A stretch of 64,000 bases of DNA from Pseudomonas sp. NCCP-436 (GTDB lineage: Bacteria; Pseudomonadota; Gammaproteobacteria; Pseudomonadales; Pseudomonadaceae), in assembly GCF_019656335.1 (NCBI RefSeq), contig NZ_BPLZ01000002.1:242904-306903 (forward strand), in the 5' to 3' direction. A program made the translations under genes and the position numbers. The notes under the pieces are model-generated. The model made no database searches, had not been told where the DNA came from, and saw only the letters and a program-made list of their open reading frames with translations. Shown here one piece after another: positions 9,473 through 17,988 of the stretch (position 1 is the stretch's first letter; the number at the start of each line of letters is the position of its first letter).

Positions 9473-9860
9473 CGTTAACTACCTTTATCGCTCAGTTGGC
9501 AAGCCAGTGTCCGGTTCGGGAACGGCGGAAACAGCAGGGCTTGCAGCAGGGAGGCCGCAGGGTGCGACGAAACAGGGGAAGACGCGATCTTATAAGGAAA
9601 TGGCGAGACGGCGCAAATGAGCCGTTGACAGAGATACGCTCTGTCTTGCCGGGCCTTTTCCGCTAGGCGCGAGGGCGCTCGCAAGGTTGGCTGAGCGCCT
9701 TGTCGTGTCCATCGGCTGAGCCCGGAAGGGGCATCGCGAATTGGCAGGCATGATGCCAGCCGATTCATGTGGCGAACGCTGCTGGTGTCGTTTCGGTGCA
9801 CGGCCCATAGTGCTGTGACAGCCCGAATGGTTGTCCTGAAGAAGAACAAGAGGTCAGGCC
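9473..9860. other. Divergent intergenic region argF / molybdoenzyme
   Basis: These 388 bases separate two divergent genes and hold no convincing ORF. The argF-proximal third carries the candidate argF promoter. The remainder, closer to the molybdoenzyme gene, shows no clear hairpin or promoter to my eye; regulatory sequence for both genes is the likely content. Confidence 0.5.
9589..9616 (-). promoter_or_regulatory. Candidate argF promoter
   Basis: On the minus strand TTGCGC (9611-9616) and TATAAG (9589-9594) are separated by 16 bases, a reasonable sigma-70 arrangement. It implies a 5' leader of roughly 110 bases for argF. Confidence 0.4.
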
Positions 9861-11987
9861 ATGACCACGTCCCTGCATTACCGCGCATGCCATCTGTGCG
9901 AGGCCATCTGCGGTCTTGCCATCGAAACCGAGGTTCTGGTTGATGGCCAGGTGCAAATCCGCTCGGTCAGGGGCGATGCCGAGGATGCCTTCAGTCGTGG
10001 CCACATCTGTCCGAAGGCGGTGGCGTTGCAGGATATCCAGAATGATCCGGATCGCATCCGTCAGCCGCTGCGTCGCATTGGCCGGCAGTGGCAACCCATC
10101 GCCTGGGACGAAGCTTTCGAGCTGGTTGCTGAACGCCTGAGTGCCATCCGCGCAGAGCACGGGGCGAACGCCGTGGCCGTCTATCAGGGTAATCCCAGCG
10201 TGCACAACTATGGGTTGATGACCCACAGCAACTACTTTCTCGGTCTGCTGAAAACGCGCAACCGCTTTTCCGCGACCTCTGTGGATCAATTGCCGCATCA
10301 TTTGACCAGTCACTTGATGTACGGTCATGGGCTACTGATTCCGGTGCCAGATATCGACCATGCCGACTTCATGCTGATCCTCGGCGGCAATCCACTGGCC
10401 TCCAATGGCAGCATGATGAGCGTGCCGGATGTGGAAAAGCGGCTGAAGGCCATTCAGGCTCGTGGCGGCCGGTTGGTGGTGGTCGACCCTCGGCGCAGCG
10501 AGACGGCGGCCATGGCCGACCAGCATCTGTTCGTCCGACCAGGCAGTGACGCCGCCCTGCTGCTGGGGGTGCTCAACACCCTGTTCGAGGAGGGGCTGAC
10601 CCGTTCCAGTCATCTGCCGGTGGAGGGGCTGGAACAGGTACGTGAGGCTGTTGCCGGCTTCACGGCCGAAACCATGAGCGAGCGTTGCGGCGTGCCGGCG
10701 GCGGCCATTCGCCAACTGGCGCGGGACTTCGCTGCGGCGGAAAGGGCGGTCTGCTATGGACGCATGGGAATTTCCACCCAGGTCTTCGGTACGCTCTGCC
10801 AGTGGCTGGTGCAATTGCTCAACCTGGTCACCGGCAACCTTGACCGTCCGGGCGGAACCCTGTGTACCACGCCGGCGCTGGATCTGGTGGAAAATACCTC
10901 GGGCGGACATTTCAACTGCTGGCAAAGCCGGGTATCCGGCCTGCCGGAATATGGCGGTGAACTGCCGGTTTCCGCTCTGGCCGAGGAAATTCTGACTCCT
11001 GGCGAGGGGCAGGTTCGGGCCCTGGTGACGGTGGCGGGCAACCCGGTGCTGTCGACTCCCAATGGCCGCCAGCTGGAGCAGGCTCTCAGAGGGCTGGAGT
11101 TTATGGTGGCGGTGGACTTCTACATAAACGAAACCACCTGCCACGCCGATCTGATCCTGCCGCCGACGGCGCCGCTGGAGCATGACCACTACGACACCAC
11201 CTTCAACCTGCTGGCGGTGCGCAATGTCACCCGCTTCAATAGCGTGATCCTGCCAAAGCCGGCTGAGGCACTGCACGACTGGGAGATATTCATCGGTCTG
11301 GCGCAGGCCTATGCAGCGCATAACGCTTTGCAGTTGAAGCCCACCCTGGCACCAGAGCAACTGATCGACACGGGGCTTCGCGCCGGGCCTCATGGTGAGC
11401 GCAGCGAACGGGGGCTGAATCTGGACAGGTTGCGCGAATACCCGCATGGGCTTGACCTTGGGCCGTTGCAGCCGAACCTGGTCGCACGGCTGAAAACCTC
11501 CAGTGGCAAGGTGCAGGCTGCGCCGACACCGTTGCTGGCCGATCTGCAGCGTTTTGCTGCGCAGCCGGCGACCGGTGCGCATGAGTTGTTGCTGATCGGC
11601 CGCCGCCACGTACGCAGTAACAATTCTTGGATGCATAACTATCAGCGCCTGGTGAAGGGCAAGCCGCGTCACCAGTTGCTGATGAGTCCACAGGATCTGG
11701 CCTGTCGTGGCCTGGTCGATGGTCAACGGGTACAGGTCCGTTCGCGGGTTGGCTGTATCGAGGTGGACGTCGTTGCCAGTGAGGAGGTGATGCCGGGAGT
11801 GGTCAGCCTTCCCCATGGCTGGGGCCATGCTCGTCCAGGTGTCCGGCTGGAGATCGCCCAAGCTCAGCCTGGCGCCAGTGCCAATGACCTAACCGACGAG
11901 AGCCGGGTCGACGCGCTGTCTGGTAATGCAGTGCTCAATGGCGTGCCGGTGGAGGTGCAGGCCCTGCAGGGACTGAGCGGCGCATGA
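9861..11987 (+). CDS. Molybdopterin (bis-MGD) oxidoreductase with one 4Fe-4S cluster
   Basis: Member of the DMSO-reductase / formate-dehydrogenase-like family; substrate unknown. The 708-residue product starts with a cluster motif, CHLCEAIC with the fourth Cys in GHICPKA (Cys10, 13, 17 and about 50). Blocks NPSVHNYG, LILGGNPLASNG and VVVDPRRSETA belong to the molybdopterin domains, and HGWGHARPG near the C-terminus to the dinucleotide-binding domain. There is no signal peptide, so it is cytoplasmic. Where formate dehydrogenases carry Cys or Sec as metal ligand this protein reads FSATSVDQLPHH, suggesting Ser or Asp instead. No partner subunit gene is adjacent. Confidence 0.87.
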   Translation: MTTSLHYRACHLCEAICGLAIETEVLVDGQVQIRSVRGDAEDAFSRGHICPKAVALQDIQNDPDRIRQPLRRIGRQWQPIAWDEAFELVAERLSAIRAEHGANAVAVYQGNPSVHNYGLMTHSNYFLGLLKTRNRFSATSVDQLPHHLTSHLMYGHGLLIPVPDIDHADFMLILGGNPLASNGSMMSVPDVEKRLKAIQARGGRLVVVDPRRSETAAMADQHLFVRPGSDAALLLGVLNTLFEEGLTRSSHLPVEGLEQVREAVAGFTAETMSERCGVPAAAIRQLARDFAAAERAVCYGRMGISTQVFGTLCQWLVQLLNLVTGNLDRPGGTLCTTPALDLVENTSGGHFNCWQSRVSGLPEYGGELPVSALAEEILTPGEGQVRALVTVAGNPVLSTPNGRQLEQALRGLEFMVAVDFYINETTCHADLILPPTAPLEHDHYDTTFNLLAVRNVTRFNSVILPKPAEALHDWEIFIGLAQAYAAHNALQLKPTLAPEQLIDTGLRAGPHGERSERGLNLDRLREYPHGLDLGPLQPNLVARLKTSSGKVQAAPTPLLADLQRFAAQPATGAHELLLIGRRHVRSNNSWMHNYQRLVKGKPRHQLLMSPQDLACRGLVDGQRVQVRSRVGCIEVDVVASEEVMPGVVSLPHGWGHARPGVRLEIAQAQPGASANDLTDESRVDALSGNAVLNGVPVEVQALQGLSGA

Positions 11988-12011
11988 AGTTTGCCGCAAC
12001 GGCGTGACAAG

Positions 12012-12034
12012 GCCGAGCATTGCGCTCGGCTTTT
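12012..12034 (+). terminator. Rho-independent terminator of the molybdoenzyme gene
   Basis: GCCGAGC and GCTCGGC form a seven-base perfect stem with loop ATTGC, followed by TTTT, 24 bases after the stop codon. A possible -10 hexamer TACAAT for grxD follows at 12038. Confidence 0.7.
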
Positions 12035-12095
12035 CGCTACAATCGCGGCAAACGTGTCGACCCTCGGGTCGCAAGGTCTATGCTGAGGTGCCCCC

Positions 12096-12422
12096 ATGGA
12101 TATCATCGAAACCATCAAAGAGCAGATCGCCAACAACACCGTTCTGCTGTACATGAAAGGCTCGCCCAATGCGCCGCAGTGCGGCTTTTCCGCCCGTGCC
12201 GCACAGGTGGTGATGGGGTGTGGCGAGAAGTTCGCCTATGTCGACATTCTGCAGAATCCGGAAATTCGCGCCAATCTGCCGAAGTATGCCAACTGGCCGA
12301 CCTTCCCTCAGCTGTGGGTGAATGGCGAACTGGTGGGCGGTAGCGACATCCTGCTGGAGATGTACGAGAAAGGCGAACTGCAGACCCTGATCAAGGAAGC
12401 CGTGAGCAAGGCCAACGCCTGA
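12096..12422 (+). CDS. grxD: Monothiol glutaredoxin, CGFS type
   Basis: Small cytoplasmic protein that binds and hands on [2Fe-2S] clusters with glutathione. It has 108 residues, with the signature CGFS at Cys29-Ser32, the WPTFPQLWVNGELVGG block near residue 70, and MKGSPNAPQ before the active site. It ends in a strong bidirectional hairpin. The neighbourhood grxD, bfrB and argF resembles P. aeruginosa. Confidence 0.96.
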   Translation: MDIIETIKEQIANNTVLLYMKGSPNAPQCGFSARAAQVVMGCGEKFAYVDILQNPEIRANLPKYANWPTFPQLWVNGELVGGSDILLEMYEKGELQTLIKEAVSKANA

Positions 12423-12439
12423 TTTCTCCCGGTCCTGTC

Positions 12440-12468
12440 GAAGAACCCGCCATCAAGGCGGGTTCTTC
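12440..12468. terminator. Bidirectional terminator between grxD and ydbL
   Basis: GAAGAACCCGCC and GGCGGGTTCTTC form a 12-base perfect stem around ATCAA. It sits between convergent genes, 17 bases after grxD and 14 bases after the ydbL stop. Confidence 0.8.
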
Positions 12469-12482
12469 GTTTCCAGGAGGCG

Positions 12483-12821
12483 TTATTTGCGTACCCACTG
12501 GCCGTTGAGTTGGATGAACTGGCCCTTGGGAGTGCGGTCGATGGCCTTTTTGCCGGCGATGGCTTCCACGTCGCTCAGGCTGATGCCGTTGTCCTTGGCC
12601 ACCTTCTGGTACTCGGCCTTGCGGGCCTGATTGATCAGCTGGGCAATCTCGTCGGCCTGGCCGCCCGGGGTAATGACCCCAAGATAGCCGTTGGGTTGTT
12701 CGCCCAACTGACCGCTGGCCTTGGCTTCGCTCAGGGCGCTCATGGCCTGGTTGAGGTTCAGCGCATGGGCCGGCAGGCTCAGGGTCAGTGCCAGCAGCAG
12801 GGGCATAAGGTATCGAGTCAT
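12483..12821 (-). CDS. ydbL: YdbL-family periplasmic protein (DUF1318)
   Basis: Probable periplasmic partner of the YdbH-YnbE envelope bridge; E. coli work, as I recall it, gives YdbL a chaperone-like role in that complex. The product is 112 residues with signal peptide MTRYLMPLLLALTLSLPAHA. The family part includes EQPNGYLGVI, AQLINQARKAEYQKVA and the C-terminal GQWVRK. The start at 12821 is favoured over an upstream in-frame codon because AGGAG lies eight bases before it and the signal peptide then begins normally. It is the last gene of the ydbH-ynbE-ydbL operon. Confidence 0.88.
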   Translation of the reverse strand: MTRYLMPLLLALTLSLPAHALNLNQAMSALSEAKASGQLGEQPNGYLGVITPGGQADEIAQLINQARKAEYQKVAKDNGISLSDVEAIAGKKAIDRTPKGQFIQLNGQWVRK

Positions 12822-12886
12822 CTTGTTTCTCCTGAAAATAAATGCCGCCATCCGGGCCTGGTGGCGTTCGGACTGGCACTGTGTGC

Positions 12887-13078
12887 TCAGAACAGTCCGC
12901 TATCTTCGCTAAATACGCTGTCCAGCGCCTTGTCCACCTTGATGTAGATTTCGTGCTCGACCTTCACATTCAGGTTGATGTTGATCGGTTCATTGGGCAT
13001 GGCCAACTGCACCGTCGGGGTGCAGGCCTGGCACAGCAGCCCGAGACCCAGGGCTGCGAGGAGACGGTACTGACGCAT
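12887..13078 (-). CDS. ynbE: YnbE-family outer-membrane lipoprotein
   Basis: Small lipoprotein of 63 residues. A hydrophobic leader ends in LLCQAC, with Cys19 the probable lipidated residue, though the lipobox with Cys at -3 is atypical. The mature part carries INLNVKVEHEIYIK, close to E. coli YnbE. In E. coli YnbE forms an outer-membrane beta-strand stack that joins the C-terminus of YdbH to bridge the envelope. It starts four bases after the ydbH stop, which points to coupled translation. Confidence 0.88.
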   Translation of the reverse strand: MRQYRLLAALGLGLLCQACTPTVQLAMPNEPININLNVKVEHEIYIKVDKALDSVFSEDSGLF

Positions 13079-13082
13079 GGCA

Positions 13083-15629
13083 CTACTCCTTTGGCTCGTC
13101 AGGGACGCGCTGGCGCATCCGTTGCTGAATCCGCTGGCGGATGATGTCGCTGACCTTGTCGGTCAGTTGCAAACTGGCCAGCAGGGTCGGGATGTCTTCT
13201 TCCAGATTGATGTTGAAGTGGATGGGGCGTCCCTTCTCGATGTCCGGGTTCTGTCCGTGCAGCCGCATCCCCAGCCGCAGTGTGCCGGAGGGATCGTACT
13301 CCAGGCTACTGCTGAGTAGATCGTAGTGGAAATCTTCCAGGGCATCGGTGACCAGCTTCATGCCCGGATTGGCCTGGCCCATGGCGCGGATGCGCGGCGA
13401 GTTGAAACGCAGCCGGCCGCCTGGCGCGCGGGCCTCAATCAGGCCCTGTTCGATACTGAGCGAATCGCCCAGGCGCAGCGGCAAGTTGCCATCCAGCAGG
13501 CCGCTGCCTTCCAGGCCTTCAGCCGGGTATACGCGAAACAACTCGGCCAGATCCAGGCCGCTAAGTTTCAGCGGTAGCAACAGGCTTTCCCTGTCGAGGG
13601 TCCAACTGGCCGGCTCCAGGCTCAGGCTGCCTTTGAGAATGCCCAGATTCGCCTGCTGCAGGCTTAGCCGCCCCGCCGTGGGGCGTTGCAGATCGGCCTG
13701 ATAGCGTGCCTGCAATCGTAGTGGGCCGAGGACGATACCTGGATCTATCTGGCGGGCATTCAGGTCTGGAAGTTCGAGACGGATCTGGTTGCCGGACAGT
13801 TGCACCAGCAGATCAGCATCCACGCCACTCAGGCTGCTGCGGTCATATACGCCGGCCAGTCCTCGTGCGTTCAGGCTGGCCCGTAGCTGCAGGGGACGAT
13901 CTGTTAATTGCAGGCTGGCCTCGGCATGCAGGCGACCGTTATCCAGGTTGAGCAGGGGAGGCCAGGCGGACAGGGTTTGTGCCAGAGGGTTGCCGGCGCG
14001 CAGGAATAGCTCGTCCAAGCGGACTTTGAGGTGCAGCCCGGAACTGGTGCGATCCAGTTTCAGCGCGAGGTTCAATCCGCTGTCGGCCTGCAGAGTGCCG
14101 TCCAGCTTTTGACTGTTGTCGTCGGTGGTCAGCCGGCCCTGCCAGCCCCAGCCTTGTGGCAGCAGTTGTGGGTGATTGAGGTTTTCACTGCGCAGTTGCA
14201 GCGGTCCGTTCAGCTTGGGCGCCTCGGTTGTACCGGTGATTTCCAGTCCGGCAAGATTCAGCTCGCTTCGCAGCAGCTCCAGTTCGGCGCTTTGCAGGTG
14301 CTGGAGGCTTGCACGGGAGCTATCGCCCAGTTGCAGTTGCAGTTGCCGGGTGCTGGCGCTGCCGCTCAGATCGAGAGCCACTTGCAGGCCTTCCAGGCGC
14401 TCGCTTCCCAGTTGCACGTGCGCGCTGTGCGCACGGAGCTGAAGCCGCTGCACGTCCAGCTGCCAGTCCTGTGATTGCTCAAGAGCCAGTTCTGCCTGCG
14501 CCTGTAGTGTCAGCGGGCCTTGAGCGTTGACCTGCAGTTGCAGCGCCAGAGCGGAGTCTGCTGTCTCTGGTCGTGGTTGCAGGTCGATCTGCCAGAGCTG
14601 TGTCTGCAGACCTTCCGGCAGGGCCGCCTGCCACGGCATGTCGCGACTGTCGAGTTGCAGTTTGCCGTGCAACTGGCGGGCCTGCCATCTGTCGCCTGTA
14701 TTGTGCAGGTCGAGCTTTAGCTCGCCGCTGACCAGACCGATACCCGGCAGAGGCCAGGGGATGGGCAGTTGTCCGTCGATGCGCAGCCAGCCACGGGCAG
14801 CCAGCAGGTCGTCGATACCCCGGATAGATGCTGGCAGTTGCAGCTGCCAGTGAGCGCCAACCCCAGCTTGCCTGGGAGTTGCCGGCAGGCTGGCGAGGTC
14901 AAGTGATGTCCACTCTGCGAGCCAACGGGCTACCCAGTCGATTTCCTGCAGAGGTTCGAGCAGCAGAACACCCTGCCACCGCAGGGCATCAGTCACTGCC
15001 GACAGGTCACTGCGCAGATTCAGCTGCTGGTGCTCGTCCAGATGCAGTGCCGCCTGCAGTTTCCGGGCATCTGTCTGGGCGTTGCCGAGCCCCTGCAGTT
15101 GCGCTTCCAGCGTGGCGCTGTGACTGTCTCGCAGCAATCGCAGGCGTAGCAGAAGGGCATCGTCCTGTTGCCGAAGGCCCAGGTTGCCGCGCAGGGTGCA
15201 GTAGCCGCTGTGGCATGGCAGCAGAGCTTCGGCGTTGCTGACATCGATCTGCCGGGGCAGCCAGGGCAGGGTGTCCAGTATTGGGCGCAGGTCCGTATCC
15301 GGGCTGGAAGCTGTCCGTGTTTCATCCGGGGCGGGTTGCCAATGCAGCTGCAGGTTGTGAATGTGGACTCGGTAACGAGGGCTGCCAGTGGCCAACCAGT
15401 AGAGTTCGAGACGATCAGCGTGAGCCTGCAGCTCGCCTTCGCTGCGCTGCACCAGGCTTGCCTCATGCAGCTGAACGCCGCGCCAGGATAGGGTCAGGCG
15501 TTGCCAGTCCAGCGCCATGTGCTGTTCCAGAAGCATCTGCTGCAGGCGGTGACCGATATAGCCGGCGAGCAGCAACAGCAAGGCCGGTATCGCGATGCAG
15601 ACGCTCAGCCAGACTCGCCGGTGGCTCAT
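13083..15629 (-). CDS. ydbH: YdbH-family AsmA-like intermembrane transport protein
   Basis: Large inner-membrane-anchored envelope protein of 848 residues. One N-terminal membrane helix (about residues 7-24) is followed by a long periplasmic region rich in short alternating beta strands with many Leu and Gln, as expected for a hydrophobic-groove bridge. The C-terminal YdbH domain includes FNSPRIRAMGQ and HFNINLEEDIPTLL. E. coli YdbH acts with YhdP and TamB in moving phospholipid to the outer membrane. The start at 15629 is chosen over an in-frame codon at 15671 because AAGGAG precedes it at good distance. It heads the ydbH-ynbE-ydbL operon. Confidence 0.88.
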   Translation of the reverse strand: MSHRRVWLSVCIAIPALLLLLAGYIGHRLQQMLLEQHMALDWQRLTLSWRGVQLHEASLVQRSEGELQAHADRLELYWLATGSPRYRVHIHNLQLHWQPAPDETRTASSPDTDLRPILDTLPWLPRQIDVSNAEALLPCHSGYCTLRGNLGLRQQDDALLLRLRLLRDSHSATLEAQLQGLGNAQTDARKLQAALHLDEHQQLNLRSDLSAVTDALRWQGVLLLEPLQEIDWVARWLAEWTSLDLASLPATPRQAGVGAHWQLQLPASIRGIDDLLAARGWLRIDGQLPIPWPLPGIGLVSGELKLDLHNTGDRWQARQLHGKLQLDSRDMPWQAALPEGLQTQLWQIDLQPRPETADSALALQLQVNAQGPLTLQAQAELALEQSQDWQLDVQRLQLRAHSAHVQLGSERLEGLQVALDLSGSASTRQLQLQLGDSSRASLQHLQSAELELLRSELNLAGLEITGTTEAPKLNGPLQLRSENLNHPQLLPQGWGWQGRLTTDDNSQKLDGTLQADSGLNLALKLDRTSSGLHLKVRLDELFLRAGNPLAQTLSAWPPLLNLDNGRLHAEASLQLTDRPLQLRASLNARGLAGVYDRSSLSGVDADLLVQLSGNQIRLELPDLNARQIDPGIVLGPLRLQARYQADLQRPTAGRLSLQQANLGILKGSLSLEPASWTLDRESLLLPLKLSGLDLAELFRVYPAEGLEGSGLLDGNLPLRLGDSLSIEQGLIEARAPGGRLRFNSPRIRAMGQANPGMKLVTDALEDFHYDLLSSSLEYDPSGTLRLGMRLHGQNPDIEKGRPIHFNINLEEDIPTLLASLQLTDKVSDIIRQRIQQRMRQRVPDEPKE

Positions 15630-16069
15630 GGGATCTCCTTCCCCTATGCGTTGCAGGGCACGGTAGCGCATGCCCGGTCGGGTGCCAAGCGACTGTAGCG
15701 GCTATTGGACAACAACAGGAGCCGCCATGCAGGAGATAGCCCTTGGCAGGCCTGGTTAACGACCGACAAGGCCCTGAAACAGGGCGCTGCGCGCATTTGT
15801 CGCACAGGTTTGTGCACAATGGCGGAGCCGCTTGTCATCCTACTGTCAGAACCGTCCGTAACTGTTTGATTTACCGCGAGTGTTTCATAAGTCAATGAAA
15901 AATATGATTTTTTTCAATTGGTGAAAAAATCGACATTCTGTCTGGAGAGCCCATATTACAAGGTGTTGCGGTCGTTTCGCTCAAGTTGTCAACTGAGTTA
16001 TCCACAGCATTTGTGGATTGTCAGAGGAAGTATTCGGCAGGCCTTTACCTTGGCCGTAAAAGGAGTAGA
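15630..16069. other. Divergent intergenic region, partly AT-rich
   Basis: About 440 bases between ydbH and the Sel1-like gene. The ydbH-proximal half has a small GCCCTG/CAGGGC hairpin at 15771-15785. Bases 15870-15950 are strikingly AT-rich with runs of A and T and an imperfect TGAAAAA/TTTTTCA palindrome, probably promoter DNA. An inverted DnaA-box-like pair lies at 15998-16018. I see no convincing gene. Confidence 0.5.
15998..16018. promoter_or_regulatory. Inverted repeat containing a consensus DnaA box
   Basis: TTATCCACA at 15998-16006 is a perfect DnaA box. The same site forms a palindrome ATCCACA-GCATT-TGTGGAT with seven-base perfect arms. It lies about 50 bases upstream of the GTG start at 16070. 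Only one strong box is present, so regulation of the neighbouring gene is more likely than an origin. Confidence 0.4.
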
Positions 16070-16405
16070 GTGGCGCGCCTGTTTTGCCGTCTCGCTTTGT
16101 TCATGGCCCGTCTCATCTCTTCTGTTTTTCCCTCTTCCAGAACCTCTGTCCCGACCCGTATCGCCTTGTGGCTGCTCGATAGTCCGCGTCTGGGGCATAC
16201 CCGGCGCGTTAAGCGCATTGCTGGGAGTCTGCTTCGGCAGCCGGCACTGAAGGGCTGTGTACAGGCGCAGAGTCGGCTTGGCCGGCTGCTTTGTCATGAC
16301 TGCAAGGGCCCTCGTGATCGCCGGATTGGTCAGGAGCTGCTGCGTCAGGCCGCTCGGGCCGGTGATAGTGAAGCGCAGCGGGAACTGGAGCTCCTCTTGA
16401 GCTGA
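16070..16405 (+). CDS. Small Sel1-like repeat protein
   Basis: Function unknown. The product is 111 residues from a GTG start. The start is decided by AGGAG four bases before GTG at 16070; the more distal in-frame codons at 15986 and 16103 have no ribosome site. The N-terminal part is basic and hydrophobic. The C-terminal half, from about residue 60, fits Sel1/TPR-like helices with alanine-rich blocks such as AQSRLGRLL and LLRQAARAGDSEAQREL. Such proteins usually mediate protein contacts. It precedes rmuC by about 100 bases. Confidence 0.65.
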   Translation: MARLFCRLALFMARLISSVFPSSRTSVPTRIALWLLDSPRLGHTRRVKRIAGSLLRQPALKGCVQAQSRLGRLLCHDCKGPRDRRIGQELLRQAARAGDSEAQRELELLLS

Positions 16406-16501
16406 ACTGGTGCCTGCGGCGCCCGTTATACTGCCGGCCAGGGTGCCTGAACCGTGATGTCTGCTTCAGCGCCGTGTCATTCAGAAGAGCCCGGAGCCTC
16501 T

Positions 16502-17977
16502 ATGCCCATTGATCCCTTGTCTCTTGCGCTCGGCATGGTGGCCGTGCTGCTGCCTATGCTGGCAGGCCTGTGGAAGCTGCACCGGCAGCGGTTGCACGAG
16601 CAGGCTGAGCAGGCGCTGCTGCAGGCCCGGCTGGAGCAGATGCAACTGGGGCAGGCCGGTCTTCAGGCGCAGCTTGAGGCCTGTCGTAGTGAGCTGGCGG
16701 AGGTCAGCGAGATCAAGGTTGAGCAGCAGACTGAGCTGGCCGCCTTGCGTCGGGAGAACGAGTTGCTGCAACAGGAACGGCAGGTCGCCCGTGAGGCGGC
16801 GCTGTCCTGGCAGCAGCAGCGTGAGCGTAGTGAAGCCGAGCTGCGTCGGTTGAGCGCCGAATGCGCGGCACTGGCCGCCGAGTTACAGGAAAACCGGGAT
16901 AATCAACAGCAGCGCCTAGACGATCTGCAAGGCGCCCGTGACGAGCTGCGGGCGCAGTTCGCCGAATTGGCGGCAAAGATCTTCGATGAGCGCGAGCAGC
17001 GTTTTGCCGAAACCAGCCAGCAGCGCCTCGGCCAGCTGCTCGAACCGCTTAAGGAACGTATCCAGGCATTCGAGAAACGTGTCGACGAAACCTACCAGTT
17101 GGAGGCGCGCGAGCGCTTTTCGCTGGCCCGTGAGTTGGAGCGACTGCAACAGCTCAATCAGCGCCTGGGCGACGAGGCGACCAACCTGACTCGGGCGCTG
17201 AAGGGGCAGAAGACCCAGGGCAACTGGGGCGAGCTGGTGCTGGAGCGGGTACTGGAGCACGCCGGGCTGGAAAAGGGGCGGGAGTATCAGACTCAGGTCA
17301 GCCTGAAGGGCAGCGGCGGGGAACGATTCCAGCCGGACGTTCTGATCCGTCTGCCAGGGGACCGGCAGGTGATAGTCGACGCCAAGGTCAGTCTCAATGC
17401 TTACCAGCAGTATGTAGTGGCGGTAGACGAGGTTACCCGCAAGCAGGCCCTGAAACAGCACCTGGTGTCCCTGCGGGGCCATCTCAAGGGGCTCTCCGGC
17501 AAGGATTACCAGCGTCTTGAAGGGCTGCACAGCCTGGACTTCGTCCTGCTCTTCGTTCCTATCGAGGCGGCCTTCGCTGCGGCATTGCAGGCCGATCCAG
17601 AGCTGTTCCAGGAGGCCTTCGAGCAGCAGGTGGTCATTGTCAGCCCGACAACCCTGCTGGCCACCCTGAGGGTGATCGACAGCCTCTGGCGCCAGGAGCG
17701 CCAGGGGCAGAATGCCCGAGAGATCGCCGAGCGTGCCGGACAGCTGTATGACAAGTTCGTCGCCTTTATCGGCGACCTCGATGAAATGGGCAACCGTCTG
17801 CAGCAACTGGATCGAGCCTACGGCAGTGCTCGCAACAAGCTGGTGGATGGCCGCGGCAACCTGATTGGCCGGGTGGAGAACCTGAAGCTGCTGGGCGCCC
17901 GGGCCAGCAAGAGTCTGCCGGCCGAGTGGCTGGAGCGTTCAGCGGATCTGCCGGCGCTTGACGAAGCCGGCGACTAA
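16502..17977 (+). CDS. rmuC: DNA recombination protein RmuC
   Basis: Limits DNA inversion and rearrangement; predicted membrane-tethered nuclease of the PD-(D/E)xK-like class. The product is 491 residues: one N-terminal membrane helix (about residues 5-22), a long Gln/Glu-rich coiled coil to about residue 190, then the conserved RmuC domain with KGQKTQGNWGELVLERVLE, PDVLIRLPGDRQVIVDAKVSLNAY and LDFVLLFVPIEAAF. The start at 16502 is chosen because GGAG lies five bases upstream and the membrane helix follows directly; a GTG/ATG pair at 16454 would add 16 residues without a ribosome site. Confidence 0.92.
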   Translation: MPIDPLSLALGMVAVLLPMLAGLWKLHRQRLHEQAEQALLQARLEQMQLGQAGLQAQLEACRSELAEVSEIKVEQQTELAALRRENELLQQERQVAREAALSWQQQRERSEAELRRLSAECAALAAELQENRDNQQQRLDDLQGARDELRAQFAELAAKIFDEREQRFAETSQQRLGQLLEPLKERIQAFEKRVDETYQLEARERFSLARELERLQQLNQRLGDEATNLTRALKGQKTQGNWGELVLERVLEHAGLEKGREYQTQVSLKGSGGERFQPDVLIRLPGDRQVIVDAKVSLNAYQQYVVAVDEVTRKQALKQHLVSLRGHLKGLSGKDYQRLEGLHSLDFVLLFVPIEAAFAAALQADPELFQEAFEQQVVIVSPTTLLATLRVIDSLWRQERQGQNAREIAERAGQLYDKFVAFIGDLDEMGNRLQQLDRAYGSARNKLVDGRGNLIGRVENLKLLGARASKSLPAEWLERSADLPALDEAGD

Positions 17978-17988
17978 GCCGCCTGGGC

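Noticed and set aside
9562..9587. TGCGACGAAACAGGGG region as an ArgR box for argF
   Set aside because: It resembles the expected half-site only partly in either orientation, so I did not list it as a site.
10332..11861. 509-codon frame antisense to the molybdoenzyme
   Set aside because: Low-complexity Gln/His/Arg composition typical of antisense frames in GC-rich genes; the sense strand carries clear family motifs.
15998..16018. DnaA box pair as a replication origin
   Set aside because: Only one consensus box and a weak partner; no dnaA, dnaN, rpmH or gyrB neighbours and no box cluster.
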